Shown piece after piece: positions 1 through 5,934 of a DNA stretch of 8,132 bases. The notes beneath the pieces were generated by a model. It was not told the DNA's origin, searched no databases, and saw only the letters and a list, made by a program, of their open reading frames with translations. The stretch is from Chloroflexota bacterium. Its GTDB lineage: Bacteria > Chloroflexota > Limnocylindria > QHBO01. A program made the translations under genes and the position numbers. The first letter of the stretch is position 1. Every line of letters starts with the position of its first letter. The DNA lies in the NCBI GenBank assembly GCA_013697395.1, contig JACCWY010000129.1, forward strand, positions 1 through 8,132, given 5' to 3'.

Positions 1-226
1 ACCATTCGCAACAGCACATGACTCAACGCGGCTGACCGGGGCATCGCGCGCCCTTGGCGAGCATTCAGATCCCGGGGTGCCACCCACCCGCCCCGCTTCA
101 GTTCTCCGCCTCCGCGCTGTTAGGCCAGGTCTCGGCACTCAACCGGGCGCGGAGTGGTACCGCACAGGGGCTCAATGACGTTCGATTCGGTGAAAACCGC
201 AAGATGCTGTGGATCCGGCGGTCAAG

Positions 227-246
227 AACCACAAGATATTGTGGTT
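227..246. repeat. Perfect 8-bp hairpin, AACCACAA/TTGTGGTT
   Basis: AACCACAA at 227-234 is the exact reverse complement of TTGTGGTT at 239-246, with a 4-base GATA loop. No T-run follows on either strand, so it does not look like a classical intrinsic terminator. It could be an operator, a recombination site or a structured RNA element. No gene lies next to it to favour one of these. Confidence 0.6.
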
Positions 247-278
247 GGGGGCTGGTACCGCATACCGGATTCCCAGTG

Positions 279-343
279 ATATGTCTCATGCGTCTCACCC
301 GCGTTCACCGAGTACTACTAGGAGACTATGAGACATATGAGAC
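279..343. repeat. Interrupted inverted repeat with GTCTC/GAGAC units
   Basis: The left arm ATATGTCTCAT (279-289), then GC, then GTCTC (292-296), is mirrored by GAGAC (322-326), T, and ATGAGACATAT (328-338). Only the 1-2 base spacer between the two sub-arms differs. A further GAGAC copy follows at 339-343. The five units therefore lie as GTCTC at 283 and 292, and GAGAC at 322, 330 and 339, with an 8-9 base step inside each arm. The arms are separated by about 25 bases that include the palindrome AGTACT. The layout suits a multi-site operator, a recombinase site or abutted insertion-sequence ends. No transposase is present nearby. Confidence 0.55.
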
Positions 344-351
344 AGGATCCA

Positions 352-369
352 TAAGGGCTCCAATAAGGG
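352..369 (+). repeat. Direct repeat TAAGGG-N6-TAAGGG
   Basis: TAAGGG occurs at 352-357 and again at 364-369, a 12-base step. The preceding A and the following C are also shared. The same arrangement is seen at 2291-2308. Direct hexamer repeats at about one helical turn are typical of regulator half-sites, but no regulator can be assigned. Confidence 0.35.
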
Positions 370-529
370 CCTTCCTCGACGGCACACTGGCCGCCCTGGT
401 GCTCCAATTGGGCGGGGTCCTGTAAGTTATGCTCGTTTCAATATCAACCTCCAGAGGCGTGACCGCAGCACATGAGCAACTGGATGTTTGTGGGCAATAC
501 ACCTGCGCAAGAGACTGGAGGCCGGAGCA

Positions 530-873
530 GTAAGTGAGCTTCAGGGAATCGCTCGGTTCAAGTTTCACGAGGGCAAGCTCGAGGAGTTCAAGCGCTTGTC
601 CGCTCAATGCATGGAAATCGTGCGGGCCAAGGACACCGGAACGCTGCAGTACGACATCTACTTCAACGACGATCAGTCCGAGTGCATCGTCCTCGAGCGG
701 TACAGGGACTCCGAGGCGCTCGTCGACACACCGCAAACCTTGGCGACATAGGGGAGGCAATCCTTGCGACAGGATCGGTCTCCGGCGAACTCCTTGGTGA
801 GCCGAGCGCAGAGCTCAGAGCGAAGTTGGCAGGCAGCCCGGTTCGTCTCTTCACGCCCTTCCTGTCGATGTAG
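530..873 (+). pseudogene. Frameshifted ABM-domain (quinol monooxygenase-like) protein
   Basis: The protein belongs to the small dimeric antibiotic-biosynthesis-monooxygenase/YgiN-like family of ferredoxin-like folds that act on quinols and polyketides. The first part (530 to about 726) reads SELQGIARFKFHEGKLEEF and ends in LERYRDSEAL, a typical ABM pattern. It then runs off-frame to a stop at 749-751. The rest continues in the next plus frame from about 727 to TAG at 871-873 (HTANLGDIGEAI ... LFTPFLSM). One missing base near 722-730 would restore Val-Glu-His and a protein of about 113 residues. The natural start position carries GTA at 530-532, not ATG or GTG, behind a GGAG at 517-520. The only in-frame start further up is TTG at 488. 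The gene therefore looks inactivated twice, or affected by sequence errors. The family call is fairly safe; the substrate is unknown. Confidence 0.7.
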
Positions 874-917
874 ACACCGCTCGCCAGCTTGGGCGAGGCT
901 GCTCCGAGCCGTTGCGG

Positions 918-1438
918 CAGGTCGGTGACAGGCAGCTCGAATCAGACGCGACCGCGACGCTAGCCTTCCTGCGCGTGTTGCAGGACGACCCGGCAGCCGC
1001 CGGCGACCACTCGAGGACGCGATCGCCATGCAGAGAGAGCTCGGGAACGAGCTGCAGGCGGCCGAGTGGATGTCGGGACTTGGGGTGATCGAGCACATGC
1101 TCCGTGAGCCCGACATCGCTGCGGGGCGCTTCCGAGAAGCGCTCACCTACTTCATGAAGGTGAACAACCTCGTGAGTGCGATCAGTCCGCTCCGGGGACT
1201 GGCCTTGCTTGCCGCGACTTCGGGGCGGCACGACCGTGCCGCCATCCTCCTTGGCGCGGAGGACCGGATCCTGGAAAACACCGGCGGCGGGCCTCCCGCG
1301 CTGATGGATCGGATCGCCGACGTCGCGGGAATAGTCAAGGAGGCACTCGGCGAAGCCCGCAGCGAAGACATACGACTCGGGGGCAAGGCCATGGAAACCG
1401 ATGCCGCCATCCTGTACGCCCTGGGTGACGAGTCCTAG
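918..1438 (+). pseudogene. C-terminal remnant of a TPR-bearing ATPase/LuxR/cyclase-type regulator
   Basis: The open part from ATG 1028 to TAG 1436-1438 encodes 136 residues. It has TPR-like helices (MQRELGNELQAAEW, AAGRFREALTYFMKV) followed by a tail of the type RAAILLGAEDRIL. That tail is characteristic of the C-termini of large AfsR/LuxR- or adenylate-cyclase-linked ATPase regulators. The coding signal continues upstream in another frame (about 918-1000: VGDRQLESDATATLAFLRVL). A single missing C near 1001 would join it as PAAARRPLEDAIAMQ. The N-terminal NTPase and the effector domains, usually several hundred residues, are absent. The remnant begins right behind the ABM pseudogene, so this is a truncated, frameshifted stump. 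The start given is approximate. It probably makes no functional product. Confidence 0.6.
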
Positions 1439-1513
1439 CGGCCCATCAGAGAACTGCCCGTGAAGGTCGCCGCGCCGAGTGTCCGGATTGGAACAGGTCT
1501 GGGCCGGCATCGG

Positions 1514-1939
1514 CTACGTCTCGGCCTCAATCAGCTCCTTCATCTTGCTGAGGCTGGCCTCCACCATGCTGGGATCCATCGAGGCCGCCATGGCCGGTAT
1601 GTCCAGCTGGATGGTCAGGGTGGTGCGGCCCTCACCCTCCGGCTCCGCGGTCATGCGCGAATGCACCGCGAGCGGGCCGGTGGGAGTGCTGTCGTGGATG
1701 ACGACTCCGAAAGCCCGCTCCGGCTCGAACTCCACAACCTCCATCGTCCCTTCGATCGGCGCACCAATCCGCGTGTGGCGCCGATGGATGCGCGTGCCCA
1801 CGCCGATGGGTCCCTCAGTCAGCTGCTGGAGCTCCATCTTCGGGTCCCAGCGGGGATGGTTCTGGAGATGGTTGACCGCGTAGAACTGCCACACGACCGC
1901 CGGTGGTCGATCGATGACCTTCGAGACCGAGAGCTTCAT
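1514..1939 (-). CDS. SRPBCC-family (polyketide cyclase/START-like) protein
   Basis: The 141-residue product has the helix-grip pattern of small SRPBCC proteins. It opens with MKLSVSKVIDRPPAVVWQFY, continues with NHPRWDPKM, then a strand pair around GTRIHRRHTRIGAP and EVVEFEPERAF. A C-terminal amphipathic helix ends MVEASLSKMKELIEAET. Such proteins bind hydrophobic ligands or act as cyclases, dehydratases or transfer proteins in the cytoplasm; the ligand here is unknown. I chose ATG at 1937-1939 because GAAGGAG lies 6 bases upstream. A TTG at 1962-1964 would add eight residues that include this ribosome binding site. It is intact, unlike its neighbours, and stands alone, convergent with the regulator remnant. 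Confidence 0.8.
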   Translation of the reverse strand: MKLSVSKVIDRPPAVVWQFYAVNHLQNHPRWDPKMELQQLTEGPIGVGTRIHRRHTRIGAPIEGTMEVVEFEPERAFGVVIHDSTPTGPLAVHSRMTAEPEGEGRTTLTIQLDIPAMAASMDPSMVEASLSKMKELIEAET

Positions 1940-2005
1940 CGGGTGCTCCTTCTCAGGCTGCAAGGTGGATTCGGATCGCTAGTGTCTCGTCCGGCCATCG
2001 GGTAT

Positions 2006-2015
2006 CGGTCGACCG
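2006..2015. promoter_or_regulatory. Palindrome CGGTCGACCG, possible operator
   Basis: A perfect 10-base palindrome, with outer TA/TA arms that also match after one mismatch (span 2003-2018). It lies upstream of the minus-strand SRPBCC gene, where an operator would be expected. GC-rich short palindromes also arise by chance, so the role is only suggested. Confidence 0.25.
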
Positions 2016-2290
2016 CTAGGTATGTTCTCCCCCGAGGTTGGTGACACCGTCACGCCAGCGACATAAGCCGTGCGAGCCGTCGCGGCGGCGTGCCCGCGGA
2101 ACAGGTTCCGGCCAAGAGGTCGAAATGAGTGTGCGATCCGGGTGAAGGGATTGAGAGACGGTGCCGGAGCCAGATGGCGCCAATGCAGCACACCGGGGCC
2201 GGTCCTGAGCACGAACGGCTCGCAGAAGCACTGCGAAGAGCGATGGCCATACTGGCGGCGCCTCGAGACGACCGGCCTGAGCCAACGGCG

Positions 2291-2308
2291 TAAGGGTGCG
2301 GATAAGGG
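2291..2308 (+). repeat. Direct repeat TAAGGG-N6-TAAGGG (second copy)
   Basis: TAAGGGTGC occurs at 2291-2299 and at 2303-2311, with a 12-base step. The core hexamer and step match those at 352-369. It sits in the gene-free gap. Confidence 0.35.
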
Positions 2309-2375
2309 TGCTCACTGGCAGCGCACGGTCCGATATGGGCTCGATTTGAGCACGAATCGGCAGGGGCCTCCTGGC

Positions 2376-2855
2376 TTAGTGCCCGGCCGGGAAGGAACCA
2401 GTCGACTCCAGGTCGACCCTCAATAGTGCGCCGGTGGCAGGATCAGTGAATTCGAAGAAGCCGGTGCAACTGACAATTGGTTGCCCCTGCTGCGGGTGCG
2501 CGTGCTCGAAACTCCCGCGGTCGACCACGACTCCCTCGATGGACACGACGAACGAGAGTGATACCAGCGTGACCGGGCGGTTGCTGCCGATGATGTGCGC
2601 CGCGGCGAACCGGCCATTGAGGTGAGCTTGGGAGATCAGACTCAGCTCATTGCCGTCGTCGCACTCCAGAGTGACGACGATCGCATTTTGTCCTGACCCC
2701 GGTACCGCCGCGACCGCCGCGGGGAGCCAACCGTCAGCGCAGCGTAAGCCTGCCAAATCCAGGGTCTTCAGGGATGGCCTGAAAACCCAGGGCGGACACG
2801 GTTGGGCCATCGTCTCTGATCCCTGACGGGAAGCGTTGACCCGCGGCTCTTGCAT
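2376..2855 (-). CDS. Uncharacterised 159-residue protein
   Basis: I do not recognise a family. The sequence is convincingly protein-like: alternating hydrophobic strands (NAIVVTLECDD, PVTLVSLSFVVSIEGVVVDRG, FFEFTDPATGALLRVDLEST) suggest a mostly beta, soluble domain. It has no signal peptide and no membrane segment. Three cysteines (PCPPW, LRCADG, SCTG) and a FEHAHPQQGQP segment stand out; the latter could bind a metal or simply be a loop. ATG at 2853-2855 has a purine-rich AAGGGG 4 bases upstream. ATG at 2808-2810 would give a 144-residue form beginning MAQPCPPWVF, which looks more like a natural N-terminus. The gene ends at TAA 2376-2378. It is flanked by the gene-free gap and by gene debris. 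Confidence 0.6.
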   Translation of the reverse strand: MQEPRVNASRQGSETMAQPCPPWVFRPSLKTLDLAGLRCADGWLPAAVAAVPGSGQNAIVVTLECDDGNELSLISQAHLNGRFAAAHIIGSNRPVTLVSLSFVVSIEGVVVDRGSFEHAHPQQGQPIVSCTGFFEFTDPATGALLRVDLESTGSFPAGH

Positions 2856-2935
2856 TGGTCCCCTTGGCTGCCCCGAAGCCGCGCCGAGCGAATGGCGAAC
2901 CCGGTCCCGTCGCTCCTCGTGGAGGTGCCCATCCC

Positions 2936-3059
2936 ATGCGCCGCTTCGTGGCTGTAGTGCTCACCCTCTTGGCGCTGACTCTCGCCCGCGGCGCCGGACG
3001 AAGCGCTTGCGTCGACGAGCGACTTGTTCGAGCTCATCGAGCTGCCTCCGGCAGGCTGA
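2936..3059 (+). pseudogene. Possible N-terminal stump of a secreted protein (SMP-30/propeller-like?)
   Basis: ATG at 2936 opens a signal-peptide-like stretch, MRRFVAVVLTLLALTLA, preceded by GGAGG near 2920. Reading on in the same frame gives an Arg-rich tail. If one base is dropped near 2985-2990, the reading becomes APDEALASTSDLFELIELPP and stops at TGA 3057-3059. The segment LFELIELP resembles the start of the mature part of secreted SMP-30/YncE-like propeller proteins in related lineages, recalled from memory. Only this stump would remain, meeting the 3' end of the convergent membrane-protein gene. Both the frameshift and the family are tentative. Confidence 0.3.
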
Positions 3060-3767
3060 CAGGTCCCATCCGCGCCCGCCGCACGAATCGCCACGCGTAC
3101 CAGCCGGTGACGACGCTCGCGATGGCCTGCGGCGCTTCGACGAATACGCCCAGCAGGCCATCGGTCGGGAGGACGAAGGTGATGAGCGATCCGAGCACCA
3201 TCGCCATCGGCAGCCACTTCGGCACGTTGCCGGACCGCCACAGGCCGATAGCCATCATCAGCACGGCCAGCGCGATCATCACGGCGCCGCCCGCGGCGGA
3301 GAGGAAGACGCGCAGCCCGTCGGCGTTCGCCGACTCGATGAAGGCGGTCGCGTTGCCGGGTCGAGCGCGGCGGAGTTGGCGGCGAAGTAGTAGAGCGTCG
3401 CCCAGCCGCCCACGCCGACGGCATAGAACGCTGAGCCGAGGACCGCGAACGCGGCGCCGGCAGTTGCCCATCGCCAACCGCGGGCCGGTACCAGGAGCAG
3501 CGTCGCGATGGTTCCTGCAAACACCGCCACCACGATGTTTACCGCGGCCAGCGTGAGAAACGGCCAGAAGAAGGTTCCGGACCGTTGGACCGATGAATAC
3601 GAGAACCAACCGTCTTCGCCCACCGCCGGAAAGAGCAGAGAAACGGCCAGGGTGGCCACCGCCGTGATGCAGATCGCCACGAACACGAGGCCGATCTGGA
3701 CATCCTGCCGGGTCGCCTGGTCCCCCGCTGTGCCGCGCGTTGCCGCCGTGGTCGTGACCGCTGCCAT
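3034..3767 (-). pseudogene. Polytopic membrane protein split by a one-base frameshift
   Basis: The upstream part starts at ATG 3765-3767, behind a strong AGGAGGACC ribosome binding site. It encodes about 137 residues with three membrane segments: IGLVFVAICITAVATLAVSL, then one spanning FWPFLTLAAVNIVVAVFAGT, and one in WATAGAAFAVLGSAFYAVG. After LDPA it shifts into a Pro/Ser-rich nonsense tail. The adjacent frame continues the sense reading from about 3350 (TAFIESANADGLRVFLSAAGG) through three more hydrophobic segments to TGA 3034-3036. One missing base near 3350-3357 would give a 6-TM protein of about 244 residues. The family is unknown. A DLT... or catalytic motif is not visible. It may be a recent pseudogene or a sequencing error; the rest of the frame is well kept, which favours a recent event. 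Confidence 0.65.
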
Positions 3768-4104
3768 GTCGTGGTCCTCCTCCGGCCATTCGTGAGTTGG
3801 TCGGGAGGCTACATCGTGTTTCAGCCGTGCGGGATCGCGTTTTACCTACTGAGCGTTCATGGGGCGTTCGGCTTCACCCGCCTTGGCGCCGCGCTTACCT
3901 TCAGAGTAAGCAAAGGAGACTCAGTTTCCGGTGCGTGTTTGTTTCTTGTCTGCGGGGAAGAAGAAGGTCATCGAGCAACCGTCCAACGCGCCGATCCGGC
4001 GCCGTGCAGTTCGCGCATGCCGAACTCGAGGCGCCGTAGCCTAACTGGCCGGCGGCCGGAGCTTCCAGGCGTCGGGCCGTCATCGGTCCTTCACACGCCG
4101 CTCA
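3768..4104. other. Divergent intergenic region
   Basis: About 340 bases between the minus-strand membrane-protein start and the plus-strand response-regulator promoter. Open frames on either strand give Arg/Ser-rich translations without domain character. A short GTG-led frame at 3931-4044 (37 residues, very basic) is the best small-protein candidate, but its ribosome binding site is 12 bases away, and I do not call it. The region holds two adjacent dyads (3893-3911 and 3915-3929) that could be regulator sites for either flanking gene. Confidence 0.45.
3893..3929. promoter_or_regulatory. Two adjacent dyads, possible operators
   Basis: GCTTAC (3893-3898) and GTAAGC (3906-3911) form a perfect 6-bp inverted repeat around a 7-base centre. 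Three bases later GGAGACT C AGTTTCC (3915-3929) forms a second dyad with one mismatch (G opposite T). They lie between divergent genes, about 125 bases from the membrane-protein start and 190 bases from the response-regulator start. Regulator binding is inferred from position and symmetry only. Confidence 0.3.
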
Positions 4105-4116
4105 TACTCTTGAGCG
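4099..4116 (+). promoter_or_regulatory. Leaderless promoter with -10 box inside a perfect dyad
   Basis: The bases read CGCTCA-TACTCT-TGAGCG, then the ATG of the response regulator. TACTCT (4105-4110) fits the TANNNT -10 consensus and ends 6 bases before the ATG, so transcription should begin at or next to the start codon. No Shine-Dalgarno sequence is present, in keeping with a leaderless mRNA. The two flanking hexamers are exact reverse complements, so any protein that binds the dyad would cover the -10 element. No convincing -35 hexamer is seen at 16-18 bases further up. Control by the operon's own response regulator or a separate repressor is possible. Confidence 0.5.
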
Positions 4117-4836
4117 ATGGCGACCGTACTGCTCGTCGACGACGATCCCAAGATCCGTGACCTGCTCCGCCTGTACGTGGAGCGAGATGGGCATCGCGCC
4201 CTCTTCGCCGCGGATGGCGAGGCGGCACTGGAGATGGCCCTTCGCGACCGTCCCGACCTCATCCTGCTCGACGTCATGCTTCCAGGCATCGACGGCTTTG
4301 AGGTGTGCCGCCGGATCCGCGACGTGTCGGACATACCGATCCTGCTGCTTACGGCCCGTAGCGGTGAGGGGGACACCGTGGTTGGGCTCGATATCGGCGC
4401 CGACGATTACGTGGTGAAGCCATTCTCGCCGCGCGAGCTGATGGCGCGGGTCCGCGCGCATCTCCGCAGACGCCGCATCGAAGCCGACCAGGAGGAGCCG
4501 CTCCTCGTGGCCGGCCCGCTGCAGATCGATTCAAACGCGGTCGAAGCGCGACTCGCCGGGGAACGGCTCGAGCTGACGCCGTTCGAGTTCCGAATCCTGC
4601 ATGGCCTGATGCGACGCCCGGGCCGCGCCCTCAGTCGCGACCAGCTGATCGACACGATCCATGGTGACTCCGACCCCGGGATCATCGACCGAACGATCGA
4701 CGTCCACCTGGGCCGCCTTCGGCGGAAGCTCGGGGACGACGCCACGCGGCCGCGGTTCATCGCGACCGTGCGCACCGTCGGCTACAAGTTCGTGGCGCCC
4801 GTCGAGCGGCGCGAGCAGCCGGCGGCATCGGCGTAG
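4117..4836 (+). CDS. OmpR/PhoB-family response regulator
   Basis: A complete 239-residue two-component transcription factor. The receiver domain (about 1-118) has the acidic pocket D8-D10, phospho-acceptor D52 (LLDVMLPGIDG), switch residues T79 (LLLTA) and Y98, and K101 in VVKPFSPREL. The winged-helix DNA-binding domain (about 127-230) contains ELTPFEFRIL, the recognition-helix region RTIDVHLGRLRRKLGD and the wing motif TVRTVGYKF. Every key residue is present, so it should accept phosphate from the kinase encoded 14 bases downstream and bind direct-repeat DNA as a dimer. ATG 4117 is preceded by a -10 box and not by a ribosome binding site. It heads a probable operon with a kinase, a thioredoxin lipoprotein and a CcdA transporter, which suggests control of envelope thiol redox. 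The signal it responds to is unknown. Confidence 0.95.
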   Translation: MATVLLVDDDPKIRDLLRLYVERDGHRALFAADGEAALEMALRDRPDLILLDVMLPGIDGFEVCRRIRDVSDIPILLLTARSGEGDTVVGLDIGADDYVVKPFSPRELMARVRAHLRRRRIEADQEEPLLVAGPLQIDSNAVEARLAGERLELTPFEFRILHGLMRRPGRALSRDQLIDTIHGDSDPGIIDRTIDVHLGRLRRKLGDDATRPRFIATVRTVGYKFVAPVERREQPAASA

Positions 4837-4850
4837 GTGGAGATGGCCTG

Positions 4851-5921
4851 ATGGCGAGCCTGCGGCTTCGGCTGATCGGCCTATGGGTGCTGCTTGCGCT
4901 CGTCGTGGCCGTGACCATGTTCCTCGCGGTGGAGCGCTTCAGCTCCGAACAAGTGATGAAGCTTGCCATGGCGGCAGGCTCCTCCGCGGACGAGGCGCAG
5001 GCCATGTTCGACGAATATGTCGGCCAGGTGCTCATCCTCGGTGCTGCGGTCGGCCTGATGCTCGGAGCGCTTGCCGCCTGGTGGCTGCTGCGACGTCTCC
5101 TGCGCCCGCTCGAGCGCCTGACCGATGCCACGCGCGCGATCGCCGCCGGCGACCTGGCCGCGCGCGTGCCGGCTGCGCCGGATCCGGAGCTCCAGCGTCT
5201 GGCCGACGCGTTCAACCAGATGGCCGCCAGCCTCGAGCGCGTCGAGCAGTTGCGTCGCGCCCTGGTCGAGGACGTCGCACACGAGCTGCGCACGCCGCTG
5301 ACCAGCCTGCAGGGCTACACCGAGGCGATGGCCGACGGCGTGGTCGAGCCGACCCCCGACATGCTGCGCACCGTCAACGAGGAGATCGTCCGCCTCACCC
5401 GGCTGGTGGCGGGCCTCGACGAGTTGGCGCGTGGCGAGCGTGGCGAGCGTGAGCAGGCCCGAGCAGAGGTTGACCTCGAAGCGATCGTCCAGCGCGCCGT
5501 GCAGATCCAGTCGCCCGAGCTTGCCAGCCGGCGCATCAGCGTTCGCGTCGAAGACGTATCTTCGTTGCCGGTCCTGCTCGCGGAGCCGGACGCCATCGGC
5601 CAGGTCATCGCGAACCTGATGCAGAATGCGGCGCGCTACACCGATGACGGCGGCGAGATCGTCGTCCGCCTTGGTGAAGCGGCAGGATGGATCCGCTGCG
5701 CGATCCAGAACACCGGGACCGAGATCCCGGCCGCCGACCTCCCGTTCATATGGGAGCGTCTGTATCGGGTCGACCCGTCGCGAACGCGAGCGAGCGGGGG
5801 GGCCGGCATCGGCCTCGCCATCGTCCGACAGGTAATCGAGGCTCACGGCGGAAAGGTTGGCGCGTCGTCGGGTGGCGGGCGCACCGAGATCTGGTTCCAA
5901 CTGCCGGTAGCCGCCCGTTAA
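4851..5921 (+). CDS. HAMP-domain sensor histidine kinase
   Basis: A 356-residue membrane kinase. TM1 is at about 9-28 and TM2 at about 59-82, leaving only a 30-residue outer loop with three methionines (36, 40, 52) and no cysteine. A HAMP linker follows (about 80-135, RPLERLTDATRAIAAGDL). The phospho-acceptor is H144 in DVAHELRTPL. The ATP-binding domain has the N box N255-N259 (NLMQNAARYT), an F-box-like FIWERLYRVDPSRTR and the G2 box GGAGIGLAI (316-324). The G1 motif is NTGTEI at 287-292 in place of the usual DxGxGI. The same Asn is seen in heavy-metal sensor kinases of the CusS type, so activity is still expected. GGTGGAG at 4836-4842, overlapping the response-regulator stop, gives the start. 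It surely pairs with that regulator. The tiny outer loop suggests membrane or intramembrane sensing, or a helper protein. Confidence 0.94.
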   Translation: MASLRLRLIGLWVLLALVVAVTMFLAVERFSSEQVMKLAMAAGSSADEAQAMFDEYVGQVLILGAAVGLMLGALAAWWLLRRLLRPLERLTDATRAIAAGDLAARVPAAPDPELQRLADAFNQMAASLERVEQLRRALVEDVAHELRTPLTSLQGYTEAMADGVVEPTPDMLRTVNEEIVRLTRLVAGLDELARGERGEREQARAEVDLEAIVQRAVQIQSPELASRRISVRVEDVSSLPVLLAEPDAIGQVIANLMQNAARYTDDGGEIVVRLGEAAGWIRCAIQNTGTEIPAADLPFIWERLYRVDPSRTRASGGAGIGLAIVRQVIEAHGGKVGASSGGGRTEIWFQLPVAAR

Positions 5922-5934
5922 TGGCACCTGACCG

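Larger units (their letters stand above)
1..487. other. Leading region without a convincing gene
   Basis: No reading frame here gives a protein-like translation. The longest open stretches, on both strands, are rich in Arg, Pro and Cys and have no domain-like pattern or ribosome binding site. A tail ending in TGA at 33-35 could be the last codons of an upstream gene, but too little is visible to say. The base composition is lower in GC than in the gene-bearing parts. The stretch holds a perfect hairpin (227-246), a GTCTC/GAGAC inverted-repeat cluster (279-343) and a TAAGGG direct repeat (352-369), listed separately. It may be a degraded intergenic or mobile-element remnant. Confidence 0.5.
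1965..2375. other. Gene-free gap
   Basis: About 410 bases between two minus-strand genes. Open frames here on both strands give Arg/Pro/Ser-rich translations with no recognisable pattern. It must carry the promoter of the SRPBCC gene. The palindrome CGGTCGACCG at 2006-2015, about 67 bases upstream of that gene, could be an operator. The TAAGGG direct repeat at 2291-2308 and a repeated GAGCACGAA (near 2207 and 2348) also lie here. I found no tRNA or recognisable small RNA. Confidence 0.45.

Noticed and set aside
155..262. TGGTACCGCA repeated at 155-164 and 253-262
   Set aside because: A single 10-base direct repeat with no further structure; it could be chance.
54..425. A 123-codon plus-strand open frame
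   Set aside because: The translation has no domain character, it crosses the inverted-repeat cluster, and it has no ribosome binding site.
2016..2426. Open frames on both strands in the gap (up to 118 codons)
   Set aside because: Arg/Pro/Ser-rich translations typical of non-coding GC-rich DNA; mutually overlapping and without start signals.
3043..3055. CTGCC-TCC-GGCAG hairpin between convergent gene ends
   Set aside because: Only a 5-bp stem, no T-run, and it lies inside the membrane-protein reading frame.
3931..4044. GTG-led 37-residue basic small protein
   Set aside because: The nearest AAAGGAG is 12 bases away and no protein-like pattern is visible.
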